A DNA stretch of 64,000 nt from Permianibacter aggregans (lineage in GTDB: Bacteria > Pseudomonadota > Gammaproteobacteria > Enterobacterales > Permianibacteraceae): positions 1,426,001-1,490,000 of the forward strand of contig NZ_CP037953.1 in assembly GCF_009756665.1 (NCBI RefSeq), written 5' to 3'. The notes under the pieces were generated by a model. The model was given only the letters and a program-made list of their open reading frames with translations. It was not told where the DNA came from and did not search any database. Shown here one piece after another: positions 1 through 7,178 of this stretch; position 1 is the first letter of the stretch; every line of letters starts with the position of its first letter. Both the position numbers and the translations under genes were made by a program.

Positions 1-440
1 AAACGACCAAATACGTGTTGCTGAGTAGTATCTCCCCGCTCCCAATCAATGTGGTCACGATATTCCTTGCTTTTTTTCCTTTCCTTAACTGCATACCCGC
101 AATCGGAGCCCTCGCAAGTATCCGAGCACTCAAAGCACAGCTCTCTAGCAGTTACCGTGCGAGACTGTTTAACCTTGTATTCTCGCTTCCAATTGCACCA
201 TCCCATCATTCCTGCTGTATTTGGCTGAACTTTATACTTCCCGGTATAAATCCGAACGCCAATATCCATCCAGTCTGACTCACTATCCCACATCGGGACA
301 CAAAACAACCCGAGAGGATCTTTCAACTGTGTAGGCATTTGCTGAACATAGCCGTAAGTATTAACGCCATCACTTAATCCAATCGGATCCGACTCGATGT
401 AACGTCCCGTCACCGGGTCATAATTTCTAAAGTAGTTGTA
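1..440 (-). repeat. Direct repeat copy A: orphan RHS core junction plus toxin tip (truncated by window edge)
   Basis: These 440 bases are identical to 8752-9191, a constant offset of 8751. Read leftward they encode the last RHS core residues (starting YNYFRNYDPVTGRY, then SDPIGLSDG) and most of the cysteine-rich tip of the full RHS protein. The last 21 tip residues fall outside the window. Identity ends abruptly at 440/441, and the sequence beyond has no YD repeats, so this is a displaced or duplicated tip and not a second full gene. The frame stays open upstream to an in-frame GTG near 551, but no convincing start or ribosome site is visible, so expression is unproven. Orphan RHS tips downstream of a main RHS gene are known in enterobacteria. 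An identical tip points to recent duplication or gene conversion. Confidence 0.9.
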
Positions 441-670
441 TTCTATTCGCCCCGACGTGCAGTTTCGGCCACGAGGGGATTTTTCCCAGAGCCAACAACC
501 ACTTAGCGCACGCCCACGCGAACTTCGCCTCGCGCGCGGGTGCGCGCGCACGGTCGTGGTTTTTGCTGGTAGAGCGTAAGCAGTCATGCCGCGCAGTGTA
601 GCGGCTACTCACCGCATCGCGCCAGCGCTGACCGGGGATGATGGGGCGGGAAGAAGGGGACTGCTCTTAT

Positions 671-892
671 TTACGAGCTAAGTGTAAACAGCGGCTCATC
701 AGCAACGGTGCGGGCCACATCACCTTCTAAATAGCCAACAAGTTTCGCATTATTGCCCGGAGTATAGATTTCCTCCCCATCCACTCTATAAAGAGTCTGC
801 CCGCTATTTGATACAACGTACTCACCGTCATAGAAGCCAATCAGCTGACCGTTTGCCAGCTTTACTTGGAGGTGAGGTGTTTGTCGTTTCAT
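671..892 (-). CDS. Small hypothetical protein, cassette-like
   Basis: This 73-aa product is not recognised. It is rich in Gly, Tyr and Asp, with short alternating strands (GQLIGFYDGEYVV, then GQTLYRVDGEEIY) that suggest a small beta-barrel or repeated beta-hairpin fold. I chose the ATG at 892 because GAGG followed by an A-rich spacer lies directly upstream. An upstream ATG would add nine residues. The gene stands alone between two GC-rich segments without other convincing genes and is read in the same direction as the recombinase gene upstream. Its size and isolation resemble cassette genes of integron-type arrays, but that is inference. Confidence 0.5.
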   Translation of the reverse strand: MKRQTPHLQVKLANGQLIGFYDGEYVVSNSGQTLYRVDGEEIYTPGNNAKLVGYLEGDVARTVADEPLFTLSS

Positions 893-1010
893 CTTTTTTT
901 CCTCAGCTAATCTGTTCATCAGGAATATAGCACCATCTCATTTCTTCGCTCTTGGCTATTCGTTCAGGTAACCCTTAGCGTCAGTTATCACCATTGCACA
1001 GCCCCCTTTC

Positions 1011-1109
1011 TTTAGCTGCGGTGCTTTTTCCTGATGCACGCGCGGTGCCAGAACACGCTGGCAGCTAAAACGCGGAACGGAGGATGCGAAGCAGCCGCAG
1101 CGCGTTTTA
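1011..1109. repeat. Two overlapping inverted repeats sharing an arm
   Basis: TTTAGCTGC (1011-1019) pairs perfectly with GCAGCTAAA (1061-1069). TAAAACGCG (1066-1074) pairs perfectly with CGCGTTTTA (1101-1109). The two pairings share 1066-1069, so they are mutually exclusive near the shared arm, as in a switch or alternative fold. Smaller stems lie inside each loop. Confidence 0.6.
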
Positions 1110-1172
1110 ACTGACGGCGTGACGCGCAAGATGTGGATGTGTTTGGAGCGAGGCAGGACGCCGAGCCTTTAA

Positions 1173-1200
1173 GTGAAGCGCACACGGATGTGTGCTTCAC
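1173..1200. repeat. Hairpin
   Basis: The left arm GTGAAGCGCACAC (1173-1185) pairs with GTGTGCTTCAC (1190-1200), giving about 11 bp with a 2-nt bulge and a GGAT loop. It is not followed by a T-run on either strand, so it is not a typical terminator. Confidence 0.6.
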
Positions 1201-1215
1201 GGTTAAAAAGCCTTT

Positions 1216-1272
1216 TCGCTTCTGGTGTGGGGCATGCTGCGTTTTTTGCAGGATGCTCCACACCAGAGGCGA
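1216..1272. repeat. Long hairpin with T-rich loop
   Basis: Bases 1221-1240 pair with 1248-1267 over 20 positions, with one wobble and one mismatch. The pairing extends outward to 1216 and 1272, for about 25 bp in total. The 7-nt loop is GTTTTTT. This is the strongest single hairpin in the segment. It is stable enough to fold as RNA or to extrude from single-stranded DNA. Confidence 0.7.
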
Positions 1273-1278
1273 CCTTAC

Positions 1279-1385
1279 ACCGGCATTTAACATAGGGCTG
1301 ATTGTGCGGTGAGCGTCAGCGAACGAACGGTGGCATTGCGTAGCTTTGCCACCGCGCACAATCCCGCCTTATGTTACTTGCCGGT
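1279..1385. repeat. attC-like 107-nt branched palindrome
   Basis: The outermost arms ACCGGCA (1279-1285) and TGCCGGT (1379-1385) pair perfectly. Inside them TAACATA pairs with TATGTTA, then ATTGTGCG (1301-1308) pairs perfectly with CGCACAAT (1355-1362), and CGGTGGCA (1328-1335) pairs with TGCCACCG (1347-1354). On the minus strand the sequence GTTAAAT at one end fits the integron core-site consensus GTTRRRY, and length and layout resemble attC sites. The opposite arm (AAGTAAC) fits the RYYYAAC consensus poorly, and the nearby recombinase lacks the insertion typical of integron integrases, so the attC reading is tentative. Confidence 0.5.
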
Positions 1386-1386
1386 G

Positions 1387-1405
1387 GCTCCCCCGTTGGG
1401 GGAGC
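1387..1405. repeat. Perfect GC hairpin
   Basis: GCTCCCCC and GGGGGAGC pair perfectly over 8 bp around a GTT loop, two bases after the 107-nt palindrome. Confidence 0.6.
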
Positions 1406-1669
1406 GGCTGCAGCACGGAGGGCTGCGCAAGGGGGCATAAACTTAGCGCGAAGGCCACAGGATGCGTGTGGCGCGGCGCGTGCCTCACGCTTGCAAGGGG
1501 CGTGACTTGCGCCATGGATTGGCGGCGCGACGCTTGCCAGCGTGCACTGCACGCGACGTGACATACGCATGCTGTGGGCGTAGCCGCCGCATCTTTTGAA
1601 CAACCTTCGCCATCGAGCACAAGTTCGGGAGTCGCGTCGGCCTGCGCATCGCATCACCGAGATGAACAA

Positions 1670-1726
1670 CACTTTGCTGCAACGTCATGCACTGTTCATA
1701 TCCGTGCAGCATTTTGCAGCAAAGTG
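1670..1726. repeat. 11-bp inverted repeat next to recombinase gene end
   Basis: CACTTTGCTGC (1670-1680) and GCAGCAAAGTG (1716-1726) are perfect inverted repeats separated by 35 nt. The loop and right flank carry two copies of CATATCCG. Position and form (two inverted arms with a spacer, 33 bp from the recombinase stop codon) suit a tyrosine-recombinase binding or crossover site. Confidence 0.5.
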
Positions 1727-1758
1727 CATATCCGCGCTTATCTGCGCTGCACATCGAT

Positions 1759-2793
1759 TCACTCTTCCTCGCTTTCTGCATCCAAGTCATCGAACAAGTC
1801 ATCCTTTGCTGAGCGCTGCAACTGAGTCGGATGCGAGGCATCGTAAACGGCTTTCAGCTTCTGCACGGCAACGTGAGTGTAAATCGCCGTGGTCGTCAGT
1901 TCCGAGTGGCCGAGCATCGCCTGGATAAAGCGGATATCAGCACCGTTCTCCAGCATGTGTGTGGCCATCGCGTGGCGGAACAGATGACAGGAACCGTGGG
2001 CGATACCGGCTTTCAACACATAGGTTTTCACCAGGTCCGATAAACGATTCTTGGTTAATGGCTCGCCGTAATCAGTCAGGAACACGGTGTCTTCGTGCGC
2101 CGTTAAGATCAGATGCGGTCGCACTTCCAGCAGGTAGCGCGTTAACCACTCAATGGCGCTCTGCCCTATCGGTACATACCGATCTTTGTGGCCTTTTCCT
2201 TGCTCAATAAATATCGTGCCGCGTTCGCTATCAATGTGATGACGTTTTAATTGCGTCAACTCAGTGCGACGCATACCGGTCGCGTACAGCACTTCCAGTA
2301 TCGCGCGGTCACGGATGCCGGTTAACGTGGTCACATCCGGTTGCTGCAGGATGGTCTGCACTTGTTTCAGCGTTAACACTTGCGAGGGCAAGCGTTTCGG
2401 TTTGCGCGGCATCACCAAGTCAGCCGCCGGGTTATATGGCAGGTAGTGTTCCCGCACTAAAAACTTGAACCAACCGCGCAGATTCTGCAGATGCTGGATT
2501 TGACTGGCGATGCTTAACGGTTCGCCGTTGTCTTTACGGTAAAAGTGCAAGTGACGCTGGTAGCGCTCGATGATCGGCCGGTTTAATTCGGTCGGTTGCT
2601 GTAACGCCCGTTCATCACACCATTCGATAAAGCGCCGCAAGTTGGCGTCGTTCTGGGTCAGGGTAAAGTCGCTGTAAGCACGCGTCCGTAAGTAATCCAG
2701 GTACAGCGCCAGGTAAGGCGCTAATGCGCTGTGGCGGATGTCGCGTTTTTTGATTTGCTCACCGCTGCGTTTTTTCTTGTTGCGTAAGGCCAT
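1759..2793 (-). CDS. XerC/D-like tyrosine recombinase
   Basis: This 344-aa protein has an N-terminal SAM-like core-binding domain (about residues 25-120) and a C-terminal catalytic domain. The full catalytic set is visible: Arg in TGMRRTEL near residue 175, Lys in GKGHKDR near 200, HLFRH near 270, His in LGHSEL near 294, and the Tyr nucleophile in IYTHV near 305. Family knowledge: it breaks and rejoins DNA through a 3'-phosphotyrosine. It lacks the extra stretch between the second and third motifs that marks integron integrases, and it is too far from cell-division genes to be the housekeeping XerC. It lies 26 nt downstream of the primase gene in the same direction, so the two probably form one operon. 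The C-terminal tail is acidic. It likely moves or resolves the surrounding element. Confidence 0.88.
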   Translation of the reverse strand: MALRNKKKRSGEQIKKRDIRHSALAPYLALYLDYLRTRAYSDFTLTQNDANLRRFIEWCDERALQQPTELNRPIIERYQRHLHFYRKDNGEPLSIASQIQHLQNLRGWFKFLVREHYLPYNPAADLVMPRKPKRLPSQVLTLKQVQTILQQPDVTTLTGIRDRAILEVLYATGMRRTELTQLKRHHIDSERGTIFIEQGKGHKDRYVPIGQSAIEWLTRYLLEVRPHLILTAHEDTVFLTDYGEPLTKNRLSDLVKTYVLKAGIAHGSCHLFRHAMATHMLENGADIRFIQAMLGHSELTTTAIYTHVAVQKLKAVYDASHPTQLQRSAKDDLFDDLDAESEEE

Positions 2794-2819
2794 GGCCGGA
2801 GTCGATTAACTGGATTCGA

Positions 2820-5800
2820 TTAATTGGCAATGGAACGCACGAACGACGGTATGTGTAGGTACGACTCGGCGGTGATATTTTCCGGGAGCAGTGTGTTTTC
2901 AGCATCGATTTCCGCTAAATCCTTTTGGCGCGGATTTTTCTCGATGATTGTTACGTTTTCTGCGGTGCTACCTCGTGGCTCTTTGGCCGCTACTTGGGGG
3001 CTCTTTCGGGGCTCCAACTTCAGATCTAGGGGCTCCTTCTTGTTGTCATAACGTAAGGCGTCCACATCAATCAGCCCTGGCAAGAAGCTTTGATCGGTCT
3101 GCGTGCCGCCATCCCACAACAACTCATAAACGAACGATTGACCACGCATGCCTCGATGCACCAACACATACTCCATATCTTCCAAGCGCTGCATATGTTT
3201 TTTGACCTGGAAGTCTGTCCATCCGCAGGCATCACGAACATCCTTGCGACTAAAACGGAAGTCGGCTTGTTTGATGCGTTCCATCGCGCAGCGCTCGCGC
3301 ACCATGTCGCCGACCAGCTGCAATAACTTGCGGGTTTGCGGCGGCAGTTCATCGAGCGTCCGGCCTAACACTTCATGCGCCAGGCGATTGGCGGTCGCGA
3401 TATCGTCCAGCGTCACCTCGATGTATTCGACGCACACCTCCCCGTGCATCAGGGTTTTGATGGGTCGCTGGTACTGATGCAGCAAGGCAATGCTGTCAAT
3501 CAGTGATAGGTATTTCTCATGATCGCGACGGGTGCGGGTTTTGCTATCTAAAAACGTCAGTTGTTCGGCATAGGGATTGATGACGGCTAAAGGACGAAGC
3601 AGGCGCTGCGCCTGCCGGTGCGTCTCGATAATCGTTTGTCGTTCAACTTTGGCGGTTAAGCCTGCCAGAGTTCTCCGTGCACGCTGCTGGGCGTGGATTG
3701 CTCTGGTTTGTTCACGCGATTCATTGACCGATAACACCACACAGCGATTCAATAATTCCTCGTCGATATCAATCGCGGTCGTGGTTAAAAACATCATCAC
3801 CGGGCCTTCAACCCGGTATTCCTGGGTAATCAGGTTGCCGGTGACCGGATCTTTACCGGTACTCGCCATCGTTAAGCTGCCATCGGATTGCAGCAGCTTT
3901 AACGCATAAGCAGCACGGCTCGCCCCTTCTTCTTCGGCAATCGCCAGGATTTTATGTTTGAGATTGGTTTCGCCCATATAGAACAAGGCTTGTCCGGTCA
4001 TCGCCGAGTATTGCACCCGCTCATCTTCCGGCATCAGTTGCAATACCGCTTCCATCAAACTCGATTTACCGGCGGCGGAACTCGATTGGATCATCAGCGC
4101 CAATGGCTTATCCAGTTTGCGCGAGACGCAGGCCAGATAGCCCATCAGCTTGTTGGTCTGTTCACCAACGACACCACAGCGATCAAAGTCATCGAGCACT
4201 TGTTGCAGCAAGTCGGGCGATTGCAATAAGGCGAGCGCTTGGCTGCGCAGCGCTTCATTAACGGCTGAGGCTTCATCCATCGCTTCCGCTGATAAGGCTT
4301 TTAGTTGTTCATCACGCAAACCTTCCAGGTAACGCAGGAGGTGGCCGATATCGGCTTTGATGATGTCTTCGCTTAAACCTAATTCCAGCGAGGCCAGTTT
4401 GATAAACGCCGCACGGGCTTTGGCGCTGTATAAATCCAGCGTATCGACGTGGTAGGCATCGCCTTGTGATGTGGCCAGATTGATTTTCAGTTGCTCAGGC
4501 GTGGTGTTTTTATCGTGGCCTCTGACACGATAACGACGCTCACCGAACGTGATATGCACATCACCGTCCTTAACATGAGCATCCAGCTCCGGTGCTTTTA
4601 GTTCCGGGGCTGGTGTTGCCGATAATGCTGGTTCGGCAACAGCAACGGATGCAACTAAAGGAGGAGTAATTGCGATTGCTTCGCTTTTATCACCGGCTTT
4701 CTCAGCCTCTGTCGGCGTTACGGGGTTGGGGTTTCGTGTCGGCGCGGCCCCTTTTCCCAACCATTCGGCATTACGCAATACAACACCAAGGCTTTTCGCA
4801 GCAGGCCCAACCTTTAATGCATACTCATTGGCATCCATGCCTTTCGGGAAGTTAACGCGGTAACAATCGAAGCCTTCCTGTGTCAGTTTCAGCGCCAGTT
4901 GTTGCGCGGCCTTGTCTCCGGCTTCATCGCGGTCATAGGCAATCAATACCCGTTTGATGTTGTGCGCTTTAAACGCTTTCAGGTGATTGGCGGTAAACCC
5001 CTCAATACCATAACTGGCCGTGACGTTTTTAAAGCCATTGACCCAGAACGTCATCGCATCAATCAATGCTTCACATAAAATTACTTCGTCACCACCAATT
5101 AATCCCGCTTCATTCCACACGCCTTGATGTGGCCCCGGCAGATACAGATGCAATGGCGTGCCCTCACGCAAACGCTCGCCGATTTTGCGACCGTAAACGT
5201 CGGTGATAACGCCGCTTTCGTTGATGACCGGCACCACCAGCGAACCGGTAAAGTGTTCATGGCCGGACTCGCGATAAATACCGATGTGCTGCAGCTTGCC
5301 GCGTAACTGCGCGCCTTCGACCCGATTCTTTTGTGGCAAGCGATAACCGAGTGTGCGATTGGCATAACCCAGCTTGAAGGTCTCGATTAACTCCTTAGAC
5401 TCAAGACCCCGTTTACTCAAGTAAACGAGCGCTTCCGGGCTTTGCTGCAAACACTCGTGGTAGTAGTCGATGACCTGACGCAGCAAGGATTGCTCATCGC
5501 TATCGGCGGCTAAAAAGGAGGGCAGTTTCGGGGTCGTGGATTTCTGCACCACCCGCTCTATCGGCGCGCGGCTGACCGCCACATCACCACGCAACAACTC
5601 AACCGCATGCTTGAAGCTGACGCCTTCACACTTCATCACCCAATCAATGACCGAGCCGCCGGCTTGGCAGGCACCGAGGCAATGCCAGAGATTCTTATCG
5701 GGACTGACGACTAAAGACGGGGTTTTATCGTCATGGAACGGGCAACGACCAATCCGGTCCTTGCCGTGGGGTTTGAGAACAATGCCTTTGGCCTCGACCA

Positions 5801-5861
5801 GCCGGACCAAGGACACTTCAGCCTTCAGGCGTTCAATCTCACCGTCCGCTATCCGCGCCAT
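2820..5861 (-). CDS. CHC2 zinc-finger/TOPRIM primase fused to a P-loop ATPase
   Basis: This 1013-aa protein starts with a DnaG-type zinc finger (Cys40, His43, Cys61, Cys65, with one extra residue between the last two Cys compared with the usual CxxC). A TOPRIM domain follows near residues 255-345 (CEALID, then AYDRDEAGDKA). After a Pro/Ala/Glu-rich linker near 380-440 comes a helicase-like ATPase with Walker A SSSAAGKSS near 595, an acidic Walker B-like ILAIAEEEG, and a sensor-like FLTTTAIDIDEELLNRC. A winged-helix stretch lies near 840-900. The architecture fits initiation primase/helicase proteins of plasmids, satellites and integrative elements. GGAGG lies upstream of the ATG. It is divergent from the XRE gene across an AT-rich palindrome, which suggests regulated replication of the element. 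Confidence 0.85.
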   Translation of the reverse strand: MARIADGEIERLKAEVSLVRLVEAKGIVLKPHGKDRIGRCPFHDDKTPSLVVSPDKNLWHCLGACQAGGSVIDWVMKCEGVSFKHAVELLRGDVAVSRAPIERVVQKSTTPKLPSFLAADSDEQSLLRQVIDYYHECLQQSPEALVYLSKRGLESKELIETFKLGYANRTLGYRLPQKNRVEGAQLRGKLQHIGIYRESGHEHFTGSLVVPVINESGVITDVYGRKIGERLREGTPLHLYLPGPHQGVWNEAGLIGGDEVILCEALIDAMTFWVNGFKNVTASYGIEGFTANHLKAFKAHNIKRVLIAYDRDEAGDKAAQQLALKLTQEGFDCYRVNFPKGMDANEYALKVGPAAKSLGVVLRNAEWLGKGAAPTRNPNPVTPTEAEKAGDKSEAIAITPPLVASVAVAEPALSATPAPELKAPELDAHVKDGDVHITFGERRYRVRGHDKNTTPEQLKINLATSQGDAYHVDTLDLYSAKARAAFIKLASLELGLSEDIIKADIGHLLRYLEGLRDEQLKALSAEAMDEASAVNEALRSQALALLQSPDLLQQVLDDFDRCGVVGEQTNKLMGYLACVSRKLDKPLALMIQSSSAAGKSSLMEAVLQLMPEDERVQYSAMTGQALFYMGETNLKHKILAIAEEEGASRAAYALKLLQSDGSLTMASTGKDPVTGNLITQEYRVEGPVMMFLTTTAIDIDEELLNRCVVLSVNESREQTRAIHAQQRARRTLAGLTAKVERQTIIETHRQAQRLLRPLAVINPYAEQLTFLDSKTRTRRDHEKYLSLIDSIALLHQYQRPIKTLMHGEVCVEYIEVTLDDIATANRLAHEVLGRTLDELPPQTRKLLQLVGDMVRERCAMERIKQADFRFSRKDVRDACGWTDFQVKKHMQRLEDMEYVLVHRGMRGQSFVYELLWDGGTQTDQSFLPGLIDVDALRYDNKKEPLDLKLEPRKSPQVAAKEPRGSTAENVTIIEKNPRQKDLAEIDAENTLLPENITAESYLHIPSFVRSIAN

Positions 5862-5916
5862 AAACCGTCCCCCTCCAAAAACCCGTCAATACACGTAAAG
5901 TAAATTTATGATATAC

Positions 5917-5928
5917 ATATACGTATAT
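5917..5928. promoter_or_regulatory. Perfect palindrome, candidate XRE operator
   Basis: ATATACGTATAT is a perfect 12-bp palindrome in the AT-rich intergenic region between the divergent primase and XRE genes. Its position, covering the likely promoters of both, suits an operator for the adjacent XRE-family repressor. Confidence 0.5.
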
Positions 5929-5999
5929 TCAAACAAGCAGAGCCGTAAACCATGCGTACGCTAGGCACTCCTCCGTTCACTCATGTGTCGTTTCGCCTT

Positions 6000-6362
6000 A
6001 TGCCGTTTGCCGACCGACTGGCCGCCCTGCGCAAGCAACGCGGCCTGACCCAGGAAGCCTTGGCCGATTTGATCGGCGTGACCAAGACTCAGGTTTACCG
6101 TTACGAGAACAACGGCTCCCAGCCAACGCTGGAAGTCATCAAGAAGCTGGCCGTCGCCTTGAGCGTCACCACCGATGAACTGATTTTCGAGGTCGATGAG
6201 CGCAAGGCCGATGACAGCCTGCTCTTGTTGCTGGAAGGCATTGCCCAGCTCGACCCGGACGAGAAGCATGTGATCAAGGAGATGGTCGAAGGCATTCTGC
6301 TCAAGCATCAGGCCCGCCGCTTGTTTGGTGGCAGCTCGCCGACCACCAAGAAGGCCAGCTAA
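6000..6362 (+). CDS. XRE-family transcriptional regulator
   Basis: The protein has 120 aa from the ATG at 6000. An in-frame ATG at 5952 would add 16 residues that look unlike the family, and neither start has a clear ribosome site. Residues 5-60 form a Cro/C1-type helix-turn-helix (LAALRKQRGLTQEALADLIG, then TKTQVYRYENN). The C-terminal half carries the usual LDPDEKHVIKEMVEGILLKH helix of this subfamily. It lies 1 nt upstream of brnT in the same direction and is divergent from the primase gene. It probably represses its own operon and perhaps the primase-recombinase operon. A broken relative lies at 7940-8116. Confidence 0.85.
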   Translation: MPFADRLAALRKQRGLTQEALADLIGVTKTQVYRYENNGSQPTLEVIKKLAVALSVTTDELIFEVDERKADDSLLLLLEGIAQLDPDEKHVIKEMVEGILLKHQARRLFGGSSPTTKKAS

Positions 6363-6363
6363 G

Positions 6364-6669
6364 ATGGCCAAGCCGGAAGTCCAGTATCATTTTGAGTGGG
6401 ATGCCGCCAAAGCCGCCAGCAATCGCCGTAAACACGGCATCAGTTTTGAGCTGGCCGCCACGGTGTTCCGCGATCCGCTGATGTTGTCGATGTTTGATGA
6501 CGAACACAGCGAACAAGAGGAACGCTGGGTCACGCTCGGCAAAGCGGCGAACCAGGTGTTAGTGGTGGTGGTCCATACTTGGCGGGACGAAGCCGCCAAC
6601 GCGGTACGCATCCGCCTGATCTCGGCACGGCCCGCCACCGCCGCCGAACGGCAACAGTACGAAGGGTGA
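6364..6669 (+). CDS. brnT: BrnT-family ribonuclease toxin
   Basis: This is a 101-aa protein with the BrnT signature near its N-terminus (FEWDAAKAASNRRKHGISFE) and the family core (RWVTLGKAANQVLVVVVHT, then RIRLISARPATAAERQQYE). BrnT toxins are RelE-fold RNases that halt growth and are neutralised by BrnA. The start is the ATG immediately after the XRE stop codon. The toxin precedes the antitoxin, as usual for brnTA. An XRE gene as first cistron is an addition to the common two-gene layout. In this setting it probably stabilises the mobile element. Confidence 0.85.
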   Translation: MAKPEVQYHFEWDAAKAASNRRKHGISFELAATVFRDPLMLSMFDDEHSEQEERWVTLGKAANQVLVVVVHTWRDEAANAVRIRLISARPATAAERQQYEG

Positions 6670-6673
6670 TGTC

Positions 6674-6874
6674 ATGAAGAACCAATACGATTTCAGCAAG
6701 GCTCAACGCGGCAAGTTTTATCGCGAAGGCGCCGCTCTGCGTCTGCCGGTGTATTTGAGTAACGACGTGCAGACCACCTTGGCCGAACTCGCCGACGCCA
6801 AAGGCATCGAGCTCTCGGCCTTGGTCAATGAGCTGCTAAAAAAGGATATTGAACTCATTAAAATGGCGAGCTGA
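6674..6874 (+). CDS. brnA: BrnA-family antitoxin
   Basis: This 66-aa protein opens with the family pattern YDFSKAQRGKFYREGAALRL, the toxin-binding part. It continues with PVYLSNDVQTTLAELADAKG and LSALVNELLKKDIEL, a short ribbon-helix-helix DNA-binding domain. It follows brnT by 4 nt, with GAAGG upstream of the ATG. It ends 20 nt before a strong terminator, so it closes the XRE-brnT-brnA operon. BrnA usually represses its own promoter together with BrnT. Confidence 0.85.
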   Translation: MKNQYDFSKAQRGKFYREGAALRLPVYLSNDVQTTLAELADAKGIELSALVNELLKKDIELIKMAS

Positions 6875-6894
6875 TTCGGTCATCGCCAAACTCA

Positions 6895-6920
6895 AAAAGC
6901 CGGGGCTCTCCCCGGCTTTT
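6895..6920 (+). terminator. Rho-independent terminator of XRE-brnTA operon
   Basis: AAAAGCCGGGG and CCCCGGCTTTT form a perfect 11-bp stem with a CTCT loop, ending in a T-run. Confidence 0.85.
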
Positions 6921-7178
6921 GTCTTAGTTACTTCTCTGTAACTCGACACTCGTCGAGTGGCACTCTGCATTCAACTAAAAATATTTTGGACTTTATCCGT
7001 CATCGCCCTACCAGACATCCGTATCCTTACTCAACACGCACGCCAACAATGGCTGCTCTATCTCAGTTGCTCTCCAAAAAAACAACTGGGGTTGTTTTTT
7101 TCATACGGTTATCCAATGGTATCCACGTAGGCAAACTTTCCGACCGTTACCAAAGGCTTTAAAGGAGCAATACAGATC
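6921..7178. other. Intergenic stretch with bidirectional hairpin
   Basis: I see no gene here. At about 7077-7102 an A-run followed by ACAAC, a short G-rich loop, and GTTG with a T-run forms a terminator-like hairpin readable in both directions. AAAGGAG lies about a dozen bases before the next start codon. Confidence 0.4.

Larger units (their letters stand above)
1005..1758. other. Structured ORF-poor segment with many inverted repeats
   Basis: Between the 3' end of the recombinase gene and the small gene at 671-892 there is about 0.75 kb with no credible protein. The open frames here are short, overlapping and Cys/Arg/His-rich. The segment contains inverted repeats at 1011-1069, 1066-1109, 1173-1200, 1216-1272, 1279-1385, 1387-1405, 1540-1554 and 1670-1726, several of them perfect or nearly so. 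It could be a large structured RNA, a single-strand-folding recombination site array, or a replication origin for the neighbouring primase. Nothing in the sequence alone decides between these. Confidence 0.6.

Noticed and set aside
1005-1758. Integron cassette array
   Set aside because: Only one attC-like palindrome is evident, and the recombinase lacks the integron-integrase insertion. I keep attC-like as a description only.
1012-1841. Several overlapping open frames of 70-120 codons on both strands in the structured segment
   Set aside because: They overlap one another, are rich in Cys, Arg and His, lack ribosome sites, and follow from GC-rich palindromic DNA.
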